64,000 nucleotides of DNA from Dimorphilus gyrociliatus. Lineage: Eukaryota; Annelida; Polychaeta; Dinophilidae. The notes beneath the pieces were generated by a model. That model made no database searches. It had not been told where the DNA came from and saw only the letters and a program-made list of their open reading frames with translations. The DNA lies in contig CAJFCJ010000025.1 in assembly GCA_904063045.1 (NCBI GenBank), positions 1 to 64,000 of the forward strand, given 5' to 3'. This document shows positions 25,137 through 37,788 of the stretch, one piece after another. A program made the translations under genes and the position numbers. The stretch's first letter is position 1. Every line of letters starts with the position of its first letter.

Positions 25137-26379
25137 TGCGAAGATGTTTTAAAAAATTAAAATTCATTATCTTGTAAGAATCTAAAAGTATCATTTTCTC
25201 GTCTCCACATTTCAACTTAATTTGCCGAAACTACTGTTTATTTGACTTAGAATGAAGTATATCTTGTTGTTGAACTCTTTCGTGAGGCAGCTGATGTAGG
25301 TTATTGTTGTTTGAGAAATTATTATATGTTTAATTGCTTTTATCCTATTTTTTTTTTACATGTTATATTTATTGTTGACTTGAACAAATATGTTCCTGTT
25401 ATGTGTTATTTGTTACAACTCGTTTATATAGGACATTTAATGGGTTTAGTAACTGAAGAGCATTAATTAACGAAATATAGTCAAAGATATTGTTTTTGTA
25501 CAGAGTTTTATCAAAGTTTAAGTATAAACTTGCATGCTGTATTATTTTTTGCAGTGCAATTTTATTATATACTAGTATTATTTTTTTTTGAAGGCCTTGC
25601 TTCTTGAGCATATTTACAAAAACCAATAAAAAAGACAACGAATTGAACAATCAAATAATTTTTTACTTATTCCTCTATATTATTTATTAATCTATTTAAC
25701 TAATGAAACCTTGAACAAAGTAATACAGTGTATTTTATGTTTGTTTACTATGCGCTATAATTTCAATACTACATTAAGTTTTCTATCGGGAAAAAAATGT
25801 AACCCACTTTCGTACTCACTTAAAAAGTCGTGTGAGAAAAAAGTTTGTAACTTGATACGATACGATATGGTTTGTCGGTGGTTACATGCCAGTTACGACT
25901 ACTACAGGCTAAACTACTGATTTTTGCTGAAATTGTTCAATTTACAAGCTCTTGTTAATTATGTAATAAATTAATGGCACGAGATAAAGGAATGCTCAGG
26001 AATAGGGTATACTGATAATTTTGATTTTACTGATAACATAGTGATAAAACACTCTCTCCCAGTAAAAACTTAAGTTTAGAAAATAAAAGAACAACACTTT
26101 AGTTGTGAGTAGTTAGTTATAATTAACAAGCAGTAGTTGAGTAGTAAATTGCTAGCTGTTTCACTGAAAATCCAGACATTATGGTTGACATATCGGACGT
26201 TTCAAGTAGGGCAGAAACTTTTAGCTCCGCCCACCTCTAACGCTAATTGGCTATTATCTGTTCGAGACAAAAATGGCGACCAATCGTATAAAAAGTAAAT
26301 GAAATAAAGTCAACTTCATTATATCACTTTGTTCCTGACTTGATTAGCACTAATTGGAGGAAAAGTAGAAAGATTCAGC
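25137..26379. other. KHDRBS 3' UTR and intergenic region
   Basis: A polyadenylation signal AATAAA is at 25625-25630, about 490 bp after the KHDRBS stop. The rest is AT-rich. Open frames at 25399-25920 have no family resemblance. The last 200 bp form the bZIP-1 promoter, listed separately. Confidence 0.5.
26240..26379 (+). promoter_or_regulatory. Putative core promoter of bZIP-1
   Basis: CCAAT sequence near 26279-26284 (and its inverted form ATTGG near 26245), followed by TATAAAAAG at 26287-26295, about 85 bp before the start codon. AAAATGGCGACC at about 26271-26282 resembles a YY1 site. The spacing fits a TATA-type promoter with a short 5' UTR. Confidence 0.5.
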
Positions 26380-26877
26380 ATGAATAGCGTTATAGCTGAT
26401 ATTGTTGATATTTATTCTCTTCCCGACTTTGGTCCGGGATGCTTCGAACTGTCTGATGATGAAATTATCGACTCCGACTTTTTAACAGACATTAGTTTAT
26501 CACCTCTGGACGTGGATCAAATAGACAATATGAAACAAGAAGCGGTGGAGGAAGAAGAGGACGAAGAAGAAGAAGAGAATGAAGACGTTGTCGAAATAAA
26601 AGTTGAAGAGATAAAGGAAGCAATAAAAAAATCTACAACCAAAAGGAAACGTCAAAGAAAGAGAGCTTGTAAAGGAACACCCGAATATATTCTAGAGAGG
26701 AAGAAGAATAACGATTCGGTAAGAAGATCAAGAATGAAAAAGAAAGTTCAAGAGCAAGAGAAGGACGAAGAAATTATAAGACTTCGTAGAAGAGTAGATA
26801 TTTTGGAAAGCGTTATTAAAATATGTGGTAGTTGTACAAAATTAGTTGAATTAAAGAGTAAATTCAATAATCTTTGA
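26380..26877 (+). CDS. bZIP transcription factor 1, C/EBP-like
   Basis: An intronless frame of 165 residues starting at ATG 26380. The N-terminal part is acidic, with a Glu/Asp run at about residues 55-70 (a plausible activation segment). The basic region at 86-125 includes KRKRQRKRACKG and RKKNNDSVRRSRMKKK. It fits the bZIP signature NN-x2-V-R-x-S-R of C/EBP-type factors, except that the usual Ala is Ser. A short, imperfect leucine zipper follows (about 128-147) and then CGSC. Related to bZIP-2 at 37789-38523 in the basic region (TPE...NN..VRRSR). Subfamily placement is inferred. Target genes unknown. Convergent with TDRD12, with about 300 bp between stops. Confidence 0.85.
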   Translation: MNSVIADIVDIYSLPDFGPGCFELSDDEIIDSDFLTDISLSPLDVDQIDNMKQEAVEEEEDEEEEENEDVVEIKVEEIKEAIKKSTTKRKRQRKRACKGTPEYILERKKNNDSVRRSRMKKKVQEQEKDEEIIRLRRRVDILESVIKICGSCTKLVELKSKFNNL

Positions 26878-27179
26878 ATAGTTCTGCATTTATGTCAAAA
26901 ATATCTTTTCTACAATCATATATTATAATAAATATACAATATATATATATATATATATATCTATTTTTGCTAATATTATTATATATTTGGCTAATACAAA
27001 TACAAAAAATGTACTTGCAAACAAATTTAACTCTCTTTAGAAATATAAATATATTGTTTGTTTAATCATAAATATGCTACAGCTAGTTGTTAAATAATAA
27101 AATGTTCACTTAATTAAAGGATAACAAGAGAAAAATAATTTGTAGACATGTACTCACCTGATAGGCCAAATTTTTGCTT
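26878..27179. repeat. Convergent 3' ends with a (TA)n run
   Basis: A (TA)n microsatellite lies at about 26939-26960. On the minus strand a strong donor-like sequence, CAG|GTGAGT, sits at about 27151-27159, 20 nt downstream of the TDRD12 stop codon. It may define a 3'-UTR intron or an alternative C-terminus. Confidence 0.5.
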
Positions 27180-30100
27180 CTAGTCTAATATTACACTTTC
27201 AATTTCGCTTAAGTCCGATTGAGATGTATCAGAATAATCTGGTAGATCATCCATTTGAGTCTTAATTATTTTCATAGGTATACTTTCGCTCATTCTCCAA
27301 ATTGATGGTAATTTCTTAAGAATTGGATTTTCATCTTCGTCAGACCAGTATTCATTATCCGAATCCATTATACTAAATAAATCGCCTTTTATCCATTCCA
27401 GTTTACCCTTACTTAGAAACTGAGGCCATTTCAATCCAAGCTTTTTATGAACGCTTAGTAAGAGCTTAAAACAATCGAACGTCATTTTAATTATCTTACT
27501 ATATTAATAAATCTATACTTACAAATCTAGGCTTTAAACAGGTAAAATAGGCATTTTTAACTTCACGATATAATTCAAACTCTTCTTTATAAATGCTATT
27601 CTGACACACAATCTCTATATTTAAAAGTTCACCGTTTATGGTAACATTTGTCTCTCCATCCTCGTAATCGTCTATTATTAATTTAACGCACAGCCAATGC
27701 TTGCTTTGTGACCAATTAACTCTACAAAAAATTTTTCCACGATTATTTTGAACTATAGAATTTGGTTTCTCCTTTTTAACAACTTTAGGAAGTTTTTCTA
27801 ACAGTTTAGGTTCTTCATTATCGACATTTTTCTTCATTGCTGGTGGTTTTATTATTGACATAAATGTCTCTAAAATAGCTTTATCCTTTTCTTTTGATAT
27901 TTTATCAATTTCATCATGAATTTTAAAAATAATACGATGTTTATGCTCTGTTGACCATTTAGAAAATTCGCTATGTTCTATCAGTAGGAATATTCGTACT
28001 ACGAGTGGGATAATAACGCTGTTACTGGTTTCTAATAAAAGTTCAGAGAGAGTTGATGTCGATACGGAAGCTAAAAATGGTATAGAATCGGGAAACTTTT
28101 GAAAGATATAATGTAAAATCTTCAGTGCGTATATTCTGACTTTCTTTTCTATTACTCTTACTTTTAGAAGATCTAAGATTGTTCCAATATATCCGATATG
28201 GTATACTTTCTTTATTGAGCTGAATGAGTAAAATATTCTAATTAGATGCTAATTTAAATAATTAATTAATTCATTGTTTTAATAATACTCACTCAGATGT
28301 TATGTTGTCATGACTCATTAAAGTTCGAAAGAATTTACAAAAATCGTATTGACCCTCCTCCTCCATATAATCTAGTCTAAAAATTGATCTTATTGTTGAG
28401 AAAAATTGCTTATCTTCAAAGATCACTTCGTTGTATCCTTGATATTTTGATAGATTAAGAATAGTGGTTTTACACAAATTCGGCCATAGTTGGTTCAAAT
28501 GGCTAATATATCGTAATCCATTTACTTCTTTGAAGAGCTTCCATCTCTTCCCATTGTATTTCGTTATCCAATTCACAAATAAATCGAGAAGTCTAATACG
28601 TTCATCGTGTCTTTTTGATAGTATAACTGCCTTTGCGAAGAAATCTATTGAAAGCTTAATACATCTAATAGTGGAGCACGTGATAAGATTATCTAAATTA
28701 TCTTCTAATTGAAATTGTTCCATTGCTCCATTCAAAGTATTATAGATCACTTCTCCGCAAAATAATCTTAATTTTTCATGGCATTTTTCGTGTACCTGCT
28801 CTAAATGAACGGTAAACCAACTGTCAAAAGTTCTCTTATCTAAAGTTCCAAAATTGTTGGCTTGTAAATGACAACTTAAGTCAAATTTCTTTAATTTATT
28901 ATCAGTATTTACTAGATTAACTTCGTAAATCGATTTTCTTTTATTGCAAGCTAATCGGGTAACTTCGAATTTGAGATTCATAGTTATTTTTAAGAATTCA
29001 ATCACTCTTTCTTTACTTTCTCTATTGCATAAAATATTACCTAGGATGCAATGAATTGCTCCGAAAGGTTTCTTGAGATGTTTAGCTTTTAAGCATTTTA
29101 TGTCAGATTTAAAAACCTCGCAGCATTCTGCATTGTCAATAAATAGAACTTTAAAAGTTCTATCATATCTTTCTAAAACTCTAGCTCTTAACCAACGATT
29201 ATTCCATTTAGCTAGAACATAAGTTGGAGCATCCCAATCTACCTCAATAGGTAATGAATCCTTATCATCTTTCTCCAAGAAATCATCTAATGATTTCGTT
29301 TCGCTACCCACAATCCTAGTAAAGAAATTTACAGGACTTATCGCTGATACTATCCTAACAACATCGCCAACTTTTAAAGAGGATTGTCTTAATTTGACAG
29401 CTTCACCATGAACAGTATACCCGTAGCTGCATGTATCAATATGCTTCGAAAACAGTCTAAATAAGTTTGTTACATGAAGTGGATTGCTCATAGCCATATT
29501 CATATCCAACAACTTTCTTCTTATTGTATCGTAGGGAGTAGTTGTTCCCATCGTTTTAAGATCTACCTCCACTCGTAAATGATCAACGACTAAAGTGTCA
29601 CATGTAATAATTAACACTTGTGCACTCATAGTTTTATTCAAGACTTCTCCTGTGACAAATTCTGTAACATTATCTGGCCATTGTATAAAATCATCAATGG
29701 GTCGAACTCTTGCCAAACGAACTTTCATTAGTTGAGGGGGTATTATGCCTAATGACGGTGGAAGCTGTAAAAGTTCACTAGAATGTACCTCTTTATAACT
29801 TCCAATATCAACTAAATGAACTCTTATTAAGCCTTTTTTCCATTCCTCCTGTAAAGCTTGAACTTCTTCTACTCTAACTCTAACAAAGGTTTCATTCTCC
29901 AATTTAAGTGCGGCCAAATCGCCTTCTTGAACACAAGCTGACGTACAAGTTTTTTCTTGACAGCAAGTCTTTAAAGGAATTCTATTGCTTTCTTCTTTAA
30001 AATAGTTATTAAGCGAAACTTTCAGCTGATAAAACTCTTTGTGAAGGCTGTATACATCTCCTTTTTCGTTTTCGTATGATAAAATTCTAGCATAGTAAGA

Positions 30101-33100
30101 TATTGCGTTTTGGAGATGTACAATAATCAGCCTTATCTTACCAGAAACATGGAAATTCGATTGATACATAGTCGGGGTGGGTATATCCTTCTGAACAACT
30201 ATTTTATGCCTCCAGCCGCATTTTTCAAATTTGTAACATTTTCCATATGAAAGTAAAATATGGCACAACTCGTTTCCATCTTTTTCTGTTTCAGGACTAT
30301 GTGGGAAATGTTTACTCTTCCATTTCAGAAATTTTGGAGGTGGTTCAGTATTAAAAGCTTTCATAACCTTTTCAACAGTTGGTAGCTGAAGCATACACTC
30401 TTCTCTGGTAAAAACATACATTGATGGATCCGTAGTTTGGGAAACTTCAGGATCATATGTAATCTTTTTTACTATTTTTTTAGCTAAAGCTTCATAAATC
30501 AAAGTAAGCGTTTCGTACATTTCCTTTTGCTTGGGCATATAAGTAAAAACTAAGATTTGCGCATTGTAGAAAGGTATCGAATTTCCACGAATCGTTACGA
30601 ATATTTTTTCACTGGTATCGGAATCGTTTTTTTCGTTTAGACAAGATTTTATGACTCCTTCGTTTAAAATTTTACTTTGTAATGAAAATTTGGAATTTAG
30701 AACTGATGCTAAAAAGTCGGCTTGTTTTATCGAATCTGCATAGATCACCGCTCTCTTATTCGGTACTTTTAAGAGTATTTTCCCAATTTTTGTGAAGATT
30801 TCCCTCTCGTCATCACAACAGTCAAAAAAATATTCAAGAGGAGCATACACGGCGGCTACGGTCGGATTGCAAATGAAAATATGCGTCTTTAGGGTTTTCA
30901 TATAGGTATTAAAGAAGCAAACTACTTCTTCCGTTAAAAGATCTGTTATAAGGGCAATTTGAGGTATCATTGATTCATTTTTCTCGAGGACAAACGACCA
31001 ATTTTTCATGAAAACTTCCAGCGAACTCTTGTAGAGTTGTAATACCAAGTGAGCGTTGTGAATGCACAAAAACTGAGTTTTGTCAAGTCGAATGCTTTTC
31101 TTTTCAATGGCCAATTGAAAAATACTTGCGGTGCAAACTAAAACGTCACAGCCGTTTAATAATAATACATCTATATCATTAGAAATACCGTTTCCGCAGG
31201 CTGCAACAATTTTTGGTGCATGTAGAGTATTTTCTGTCGTAAGAATCCTAAGGGCGGAAGTTATACTTTCGACGCACTGCCATGTCTGGCTGATGACGAT
31301 GAAGACGGGTGACGATGACTTGAACTTAATTTCTGATAGTTTCCTCACGATTGGAATAATGAACGTCATGTCAATATTATCCTTGCTTCGCCTGTGAGGG
31401 GTTACCATAAATACAGAGCTAGAACCAAGCAAGAGTGGCCAAGCAACAGATTCACTGAACGATATTTCTCCATTTCTTCCTAACATAGCCAGTAGCCGTA
31501 TTTCTCTGGAAGATGATGCAGAGACAAACGGCTCTGCTAATTCTCTACCATACGGTATTACTCCTTTACCAAATAGCATGTTTCTTATTTTCTTATTGTG
31601 TTCTTTCAGTGATAGTCGCCGGGACCTTTTTTCTCGTCTATATCGACTCTTAATATTCAAGTTAGAAAACTTAATTATGACATTATCATCAAAAAGGGAT
31701 GGAGCAGCAGACGAAGGCATTTTTAAAGGCGATCTTTCAAGAGTGTGCAAAGTTTTAATACAATCATTTTCTATCAAATTTAAACAAACTTCTCTCTCTC
31801 TAAATACGACTGGCTCTTCATTTTCTAACGTTTCTTCAAATAATTTACTATCAAAATCTAAATCCGTATTATCGTTTTCGAGCTTTGACATTGTTTCTTC
31901 CAAGTCGGTTGTATCAGTAGATTTGTCTAATAAAACTTTAGTAGTACTTTTCTCATGATCTTTTGACTCTTCCGAAATTTTTTCCAATGAATAACAACAT
32001 ATTTTTGTCAAATTTTCGGCAAGAGATTCTTCCATGCTTTTTCCATTGCCATTACAATTCTTTTGAGAATTTTCCTGTACATCAGGGGCGAATTTAGTTT
32101 CTAGGGCACTCGTAGATTTTTGAAGTTTCTTTTCTTTTTCATTATTAAGAAATTCTAATATAGCATTGAAAAGAGCTTTCTGCCTTCTTTCATTAACAGT
32201 TACATCCGCTTGTTCGACGAGTTTATGCTCGTCTTTTTGTACATTGTTTACAAGCGATTCTGTTATATTAGTCGTCGCATTTTCATCTTTTATAGAGTTG
32301 CAATTGTCGTTGTCAGCATGAGAATCAGCTACTTTTTTTTCACACTCTTGATTAATTTTATTAATTTCTAAGACTTCGATGTGATTCTCTCTTTTTAATG
32401 ATTCTCCTTGGATTGTGTCCATCTTTTCCTTATCTACTTCATCATTTTTATTTTCATCGTTAATCAAACTGTTCGATTTGGTCCTTTTACGCTTTATCTT
32501 AATTCTTATAATCTTCCCGGGTTTCTTAGCCATATTTGTTATAGTGTTGCATTCTCTATTTAATTCTATTTTAGATTTAGAAGCTACAATGTCTCTCTTT
32601 TCTTCGTTTTCAACTATTTCGTCATCTTTCTGTTTCTTCCCTTTATCAACATCATCTATGATTGATGAACTTTTTTTTGAAACTGACTTTCTTTCTTTTA
32701 ACTTCTTCGAAACTTCTTTTTCTTTATCCGTAGTTACAACATTTGAGGAATTTACATCTTTCGAAGACAAATTTTCATTGTTTATTTTCTTTGATTCTGT
32801 TTTGTTTTTTGGGTTTGTTAAAGAGCTCGTAGATGAAGTGTCCTTTTTGAGATTCTCAATCATAGTCTTCATTTCATTAACAGAGTTCAAGAGGTTCGTA
32901 TTTGTTCTTTTTCTTTCAGTTACTACGCTGCCATGGTCTTCGTGAGGTTGCGTAACTTCTTCAGATACCTGATTTTGTTTAATCTTTTTCGTTTTAAATT
33001 TGGTCTCACAATTCCGCGTTGATAGTTGAAGAGTACCATTTTCTGAGATTTGCTCTTTCTTATAAATACATTTCTCTGTCGTCTGTTCAGTTGTAATTTT

Positions 33101-36100
33101 TGAAGAGTCTTCATTATAAATTGACAACCCCGATGATATTTTTCTTGGTTTTAAGCTTTTCAATGGATTAGTCAACTGGAATATTCTCTTAGGAGAAGAA
33201 TTATTAACAGATTCTTTTATATCGATTTCAGTGTTTTCCAGTTCAATTTTCTTCTGCTTCGTCTTTTTAACAATAATTTTTTTAATTCGTTTTAACTCAT
33301 TGTTTACAGGGTCGTCTAAGTCCCCTGTCTGTTTAGGACTCTTTTTTTCAATAGACTCCTTTGCCTTTGTAGCCGATTTTGAAGTAGGAGTCATTCTAAT
33401 AGGACTAGTATTGATAAGGTATTTTTTATTGCCGAGAACGGTGAAACTTTCATTCAGATAGTTCGGTAAAGTTTCTATTTTCAACTCGGTATTATTGTTT
33501 TCATCTTTCTTTGGAGAAGAGGGCTGTTTTGTTAGAAGATTGTCTTTTGATTCTTTGACTCTAGTCCTTACAAATTTGGACTTCTGAGTTCCGTTTTTAG
33601 GAGTTTTTTTCATATTATCATTTTTAGCTAGTTTGTCCTTTTTCCAATTTAATATATTGATTTCAGTAATTCTGTCTGCATTTTCATCAGTATAAAAAGA
33701 TCCAGCATTCTTCGTTGTTCCATTTTCCGAAATTCTTTCGGTCTTCGATTGATATTTTGGTTTATCAATCTTTTTCGAAGGTGAATTGTTTGTTGAATTA
33801 TCTTCAAAAGATTTTTTCATATGAGATTCACATTGAACTTCTTCTTTTGACTTTTTCGAAGGGGATTTCTCAATGGATTTCCTTATCTTAGGTTTTAAAT
33901 TAAACTGTTCGGAGTCATTCTCTTTGGAAGAGACTTTTTGGGGAGAAGTTAATTTCTCTTTTACAGATTTTGAAACCTTCACCCGATTATTTTCATTAAT
34001 ATGAGATTCAAACCGATCTGTTACTACAGTATCTCTTTTTAATTTTCTCACAATTTTGTCCCCGATTTTGTTTTCGCGGTCAGGAACTAGTTTAATTGGT
34101 ACAACTGTCTCATTATTCAGTTGGCAGGCATTTCTAGCACTTACAGTTTTTATAGAAGGTAGAGTTTTTGTTTTCAATAGATAACGATCAGAATAGTTTG
34201 GACCATTAGTATTTTTGATACCATTAACCAGCTTTTTCTGGGCAGTGAATGTTCTTCCTTTTTTTCCATATACCATATTATCAAGGGAGGCGTCACTACT
34301 TTCATCGTCTGATAATACACACTTACGATCATCATTAGTTATATCAGAATCAGATTCGCCTAAAGTAGCATCACTGATGAATGAGAACAGCTTTTCATCA
34401 GCTTGAATCGGAGTACTATGACCATTCGGTAGATATGGAGGAGAGCCAATTTTCGCTAAGGGTTTCTTGACAGATTCAGTACCCTTTGCGATTGACCTGG
34501 AATTACTTGTTTCATCAGGTGAAGTAATGGATATTTCAATTTTGGCAGAATCATCCAATATTTCGTGACAGTTATCGGAATTTTCTTTAGGTTTTTCAGT
34601 ATTAACAAAGCTGGAATGTTTCTTGTTTTCTTCCTCTGTCGTTTCGCAAGTGTAATTATATTTTTTCAGTTTTTCTTTTAAAATGAAATCGAAAGTTGTT
34701 GGATTAGGAATTGGAGCAGCTCGTTGTTTAGGTATGACTCTAACAATTTCGTTCCTTTCTGTCGCAACTTTATCATTTTTCTTTTTTTTAACAGCTTTGA
34801 CTTTGATAGTTTTAGTAGGAGACTTTTTATCTTTTTCAGTTTTAGTCTTGTTAGTTTCGTCTTTGACAGTTTCAGATTTGTCAATTTGACCTTGACCTTT
34901 GTCTGTTTCCGACTTCTCCATTTCTTCTTGGTCACTTTTAGTTTTTTCAGTTTCAATCCGATCAGCTTTGGCCTGTTCAGTTTTAGGTTTAGATGTTTCT
35001 TCATTCGCGTTGCCATTGTTAATCCCATTATTAACATCTTTTGCAACATCATCTTCTTTATTCTCGTCTTTCTTCTCACCAGAAGATAATCTTTTTTCCT
35101 TATTTCTTTTATCTTTAGATAATTGGATAGTACTTTTAGCAGGAGGTAGAAAATAAGGTCTATTTGTTTGGTTCTTTCTTAAAAAGTCTTCAACGTCTAC
35201 TTTGGTATAGTTTGAATTTCTACTACTCGCAGCTTTAGAACGTTCTCTTTGTTTTTGTGATATTCTATCCAACTCCTCTTTAATTTGATAATCAAGATCG
35301 TAGAGGAGTCCCTGATCATCCTTCCTCTTTGTCTTTGTAATAAAATTTTCATTTTCCTCATTTCTTGCAACTTTTCGAAGAAGCTTATTAACTGATTTTG
35401 GCTTTGGAATGACACTTTCATCTTTGGATGCGTCGGAAGATGTTGAATTATTCATTACAGGTAGAATTATATTTTTAATATATTCAGTGTAATCTTCAGC
35501 TAAAAAATTATGAAAGAAATACTGAAATTTCTCAAACGAATGGTAAATATTTCATGAAAATAACCTTCATAATCATCTTCATATATTCCATATCCCGCTT
35601 TGACTAGTTCTTCGCTGGCTTCCAATATTTCTGGATTATCAGAATCTTGTTGGAAGAAAAGTCTAACTTTCTGATTATTAACGTCGGATACGTCAATAAA
35701 ATGTACAAAAAAAGTGTGTTCCTTATCTTTTAAATAAGGCAAAATCGAATTAGAAATTAATGAATAAATATTGAATTTTATTGAAAGTTTACCCAGCATT
35801 CTTTCGAAAGCGTTTTTCGCTGAAAATGTCCAATTTTCTACTTTTCTTCATAAATCAGAAATAATTAGAATTTTTTGGAATAGCCAATAAAGATTCTTAA
35901 ATTTCAACTTACTTTGTTATAAATAGTGAACTCTCTTGATCTCTGGTCAATTCCAGTGGCGCTAATTTATAAAGGCTACAACATCTACTTTGCTGCGGTA
36001 CTTTAAGAAACTTTTTCGGTAATATTCTTAATCTGTTAATAAGTTTCTACCAGGTATACAGTATGAAATAGTTACGTAAATAGGATAGCATACGTTGTTA

Positions 36101-36639
36101 ATGGTATCTTTCTCACAAAACTATAGTCATGCGATGCACATCTGGAGAATAAAATGAAATTATTATCATAATTTATCTATAAAGGAACAAATACATACAA
36201 AATTTGAATAGAACTCTGTATTCCATAATTCCCTTCCGAGAAGCAGCAGACTCTTGCAAGTCTTACCCATTCCCCTCTTTGCTTACTAAAAGCTGCAAAG
36301 TTCTGCAACATGATTTTAATATAATACCTTTTCTTTTCAAATTAGCTAATATTTTCTAATATATAAGAAATATACAAACTGAATGTTTATTAATATCCTC
36401 TCTTTTTAACACGATATCATTTTCAGGTTTTGAGTAGTATCTATCCATTTCTTTTTTTAGTTTATGAAAGGCCGCAGCACTATCACGTCTCTTCGGATCA
36501 TAAAGTAGACGTATCTCGAATTTAGATGGTGAATTAGTCTAATAAGTAATTTTAAAATAATTTAGACGTCTATCAAATGAAATTTATACTCTGTACGTAC
36601 TTTTAAAATTTCAACAGGTAAGATTGTAGGTAACCCCAT
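27180..36639 (-). CDS. TDRD12: TDRD12, Tudor/helicase-like/CS-domain piRNA-pathway protein
   Basis: Nine coding exons: 36601-36639, 36380-36538, 36199-36302, 36094-36141, 35913-36032, 35565-35845, 28293-35499, 27523-28219 and 27180-27464. All phases fit, giving 2979 residues, versus about 1180 for human TDRD12. Order of domains: an N-terminal extended Tudor (1-250, with DYSFVRKIPLT and RILPKKFLKVPQ); a Lys/Glu/Ser-rich, probably disordered stretch (about 266-1540); a helicase-like region (about 1560-1965); a CCCH finger (C-x8-C-x5-C-x3-H, near 1995); two further Tudor domains (about 2120-2220 and 2290-2405); a helical segment; and a CS domain (about 2814-2910, GKIFCRVNWSQSKHW, GLKWPQF). The helicase part lacks a Walker A (GxGKT) and a DEAD box, so ATPase activity is unlikely. 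TDRD12 supports germline piRNA biogenesis in nuage. The exon 2 donor/exon 3 acceptor choice is the least certain junction. Confidence 0.9.
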
Positions 36640-37788
36640 TTTAGGAAATTTTTAATTTTTCTTTACTTATATTTTTGATAGCTGAAAAGAGGAAATTACA
36701 AGGTAAGTCGTGCATTTTGTATAATAACTAATTATTGTAGTATGGATTTCCATAGGGAAAGCATGCTTTGAGTGGCTGAAAAAAGTCACATGTTTTATTA
36801 CTTTCAACAGTAATTAAGTTATTAACTTCAGGAATTCGCTTTTCATGAGTTTTACACATTTTAATTCTTATACATTAGAATATATCAAAAAGGAGGGGGG
36901 ATAGCTTACCCTTTAGTATATTTAACTTTATCAAAACCGTGATGCAATGAAGAGCCTCGTTTTCAATTTCTTAAATGGGCAGTAGCCATAAACGTGTGAC
37001 TAGCAAGTGAAAGGGTATGTTACATCTAAAGTGGTCCGGGGCTCCGCGTCTTATAAAAGTATTTCTTAGAAAAGTAGATGCAATAAAGTAAATAAAAACA
37101 CTAAAATACGTTTAAGAAAGAGGAAATTTCACAATAATTTAACTTACTTGTTAATTTTCATTGATTTGAAAAGCATACTTTATTTTCGCTAAAAATATCC
37201 ATATTTCCGGGGATAGCGGTCAACTTTATAAGGTAAGTTTATTACATTAAAATCTCCATTAGATATCAAATATTCGACAAAATAGTATTTAAAACTTTTC
37301 AAGCTCTGTGAATTTATATATTAGTATGAATTTATATATATAATATTAATAAAAGAATAGAGAAAAGTTTATATACTAACTGATAAAAAAGCCTATATGG
37401 ATTATTTATTTAATTACATAATATTTGGTTATTTGAGGAAACGTTTTATTGTATCAGCTACTTATAGTAGTAGTAGTGTCTAATTGCTACTACTATAAAA
37501 ACACTTTTAATGAAACACTAGAGTAAAAGGTATTACTTATCATCTCTGAGTATAATAAAAAGTTATAATAAGTTACTAATTATAATAATTGAGTGGAATA
37601 GGTACCCATACTCAATAAGCGACATCTATGCGACGTTTAATCTGTAGTAAAGCCGATCCTATCCAAACTTGGCTTATACTACTGCAGATAAATTTAATCG
37701 TATCTGTGAGAAAGTGTACGCATTTTCAATCCAAGTTTTGCCGTATAAATGTTCTAATATGATTTTAACGCTACAGATATAGCTTGCG
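36640..37788. promoter_or_regulatory. Divergent intergenic region, TDRD12 / bZIP-2
   Basis: 1.15 kb between opposite start codons. It holds a 12-bp perfect hairpin at 37462-37473/37487-37498 (TTATAGTAGTAG, 13-nt loop) and TATAAAT at 37744-37750, only about 40 bp before the bZIP-2 start, which would imply a very short 5' UTR. The remainder is AT-rich with no recognised gene. Confidence 0.4.

Noticed and set aside
32415-35156. Plus-strand Phe/Ser-rich frames opposite TDRD12
   Set aside because: Antisense shadows of the Lys/Glu-rich coding exon.
36370-36380. Alternative TDRD12 exon 2 donor (GTATAT) joined to a later acceptor
   Set aside because: It would remove the conserved Tudor start. GTTTGT with the TTGCAG acceptor aligns NFAAFSKQRGEW to the Tudor pattern residue for residue.
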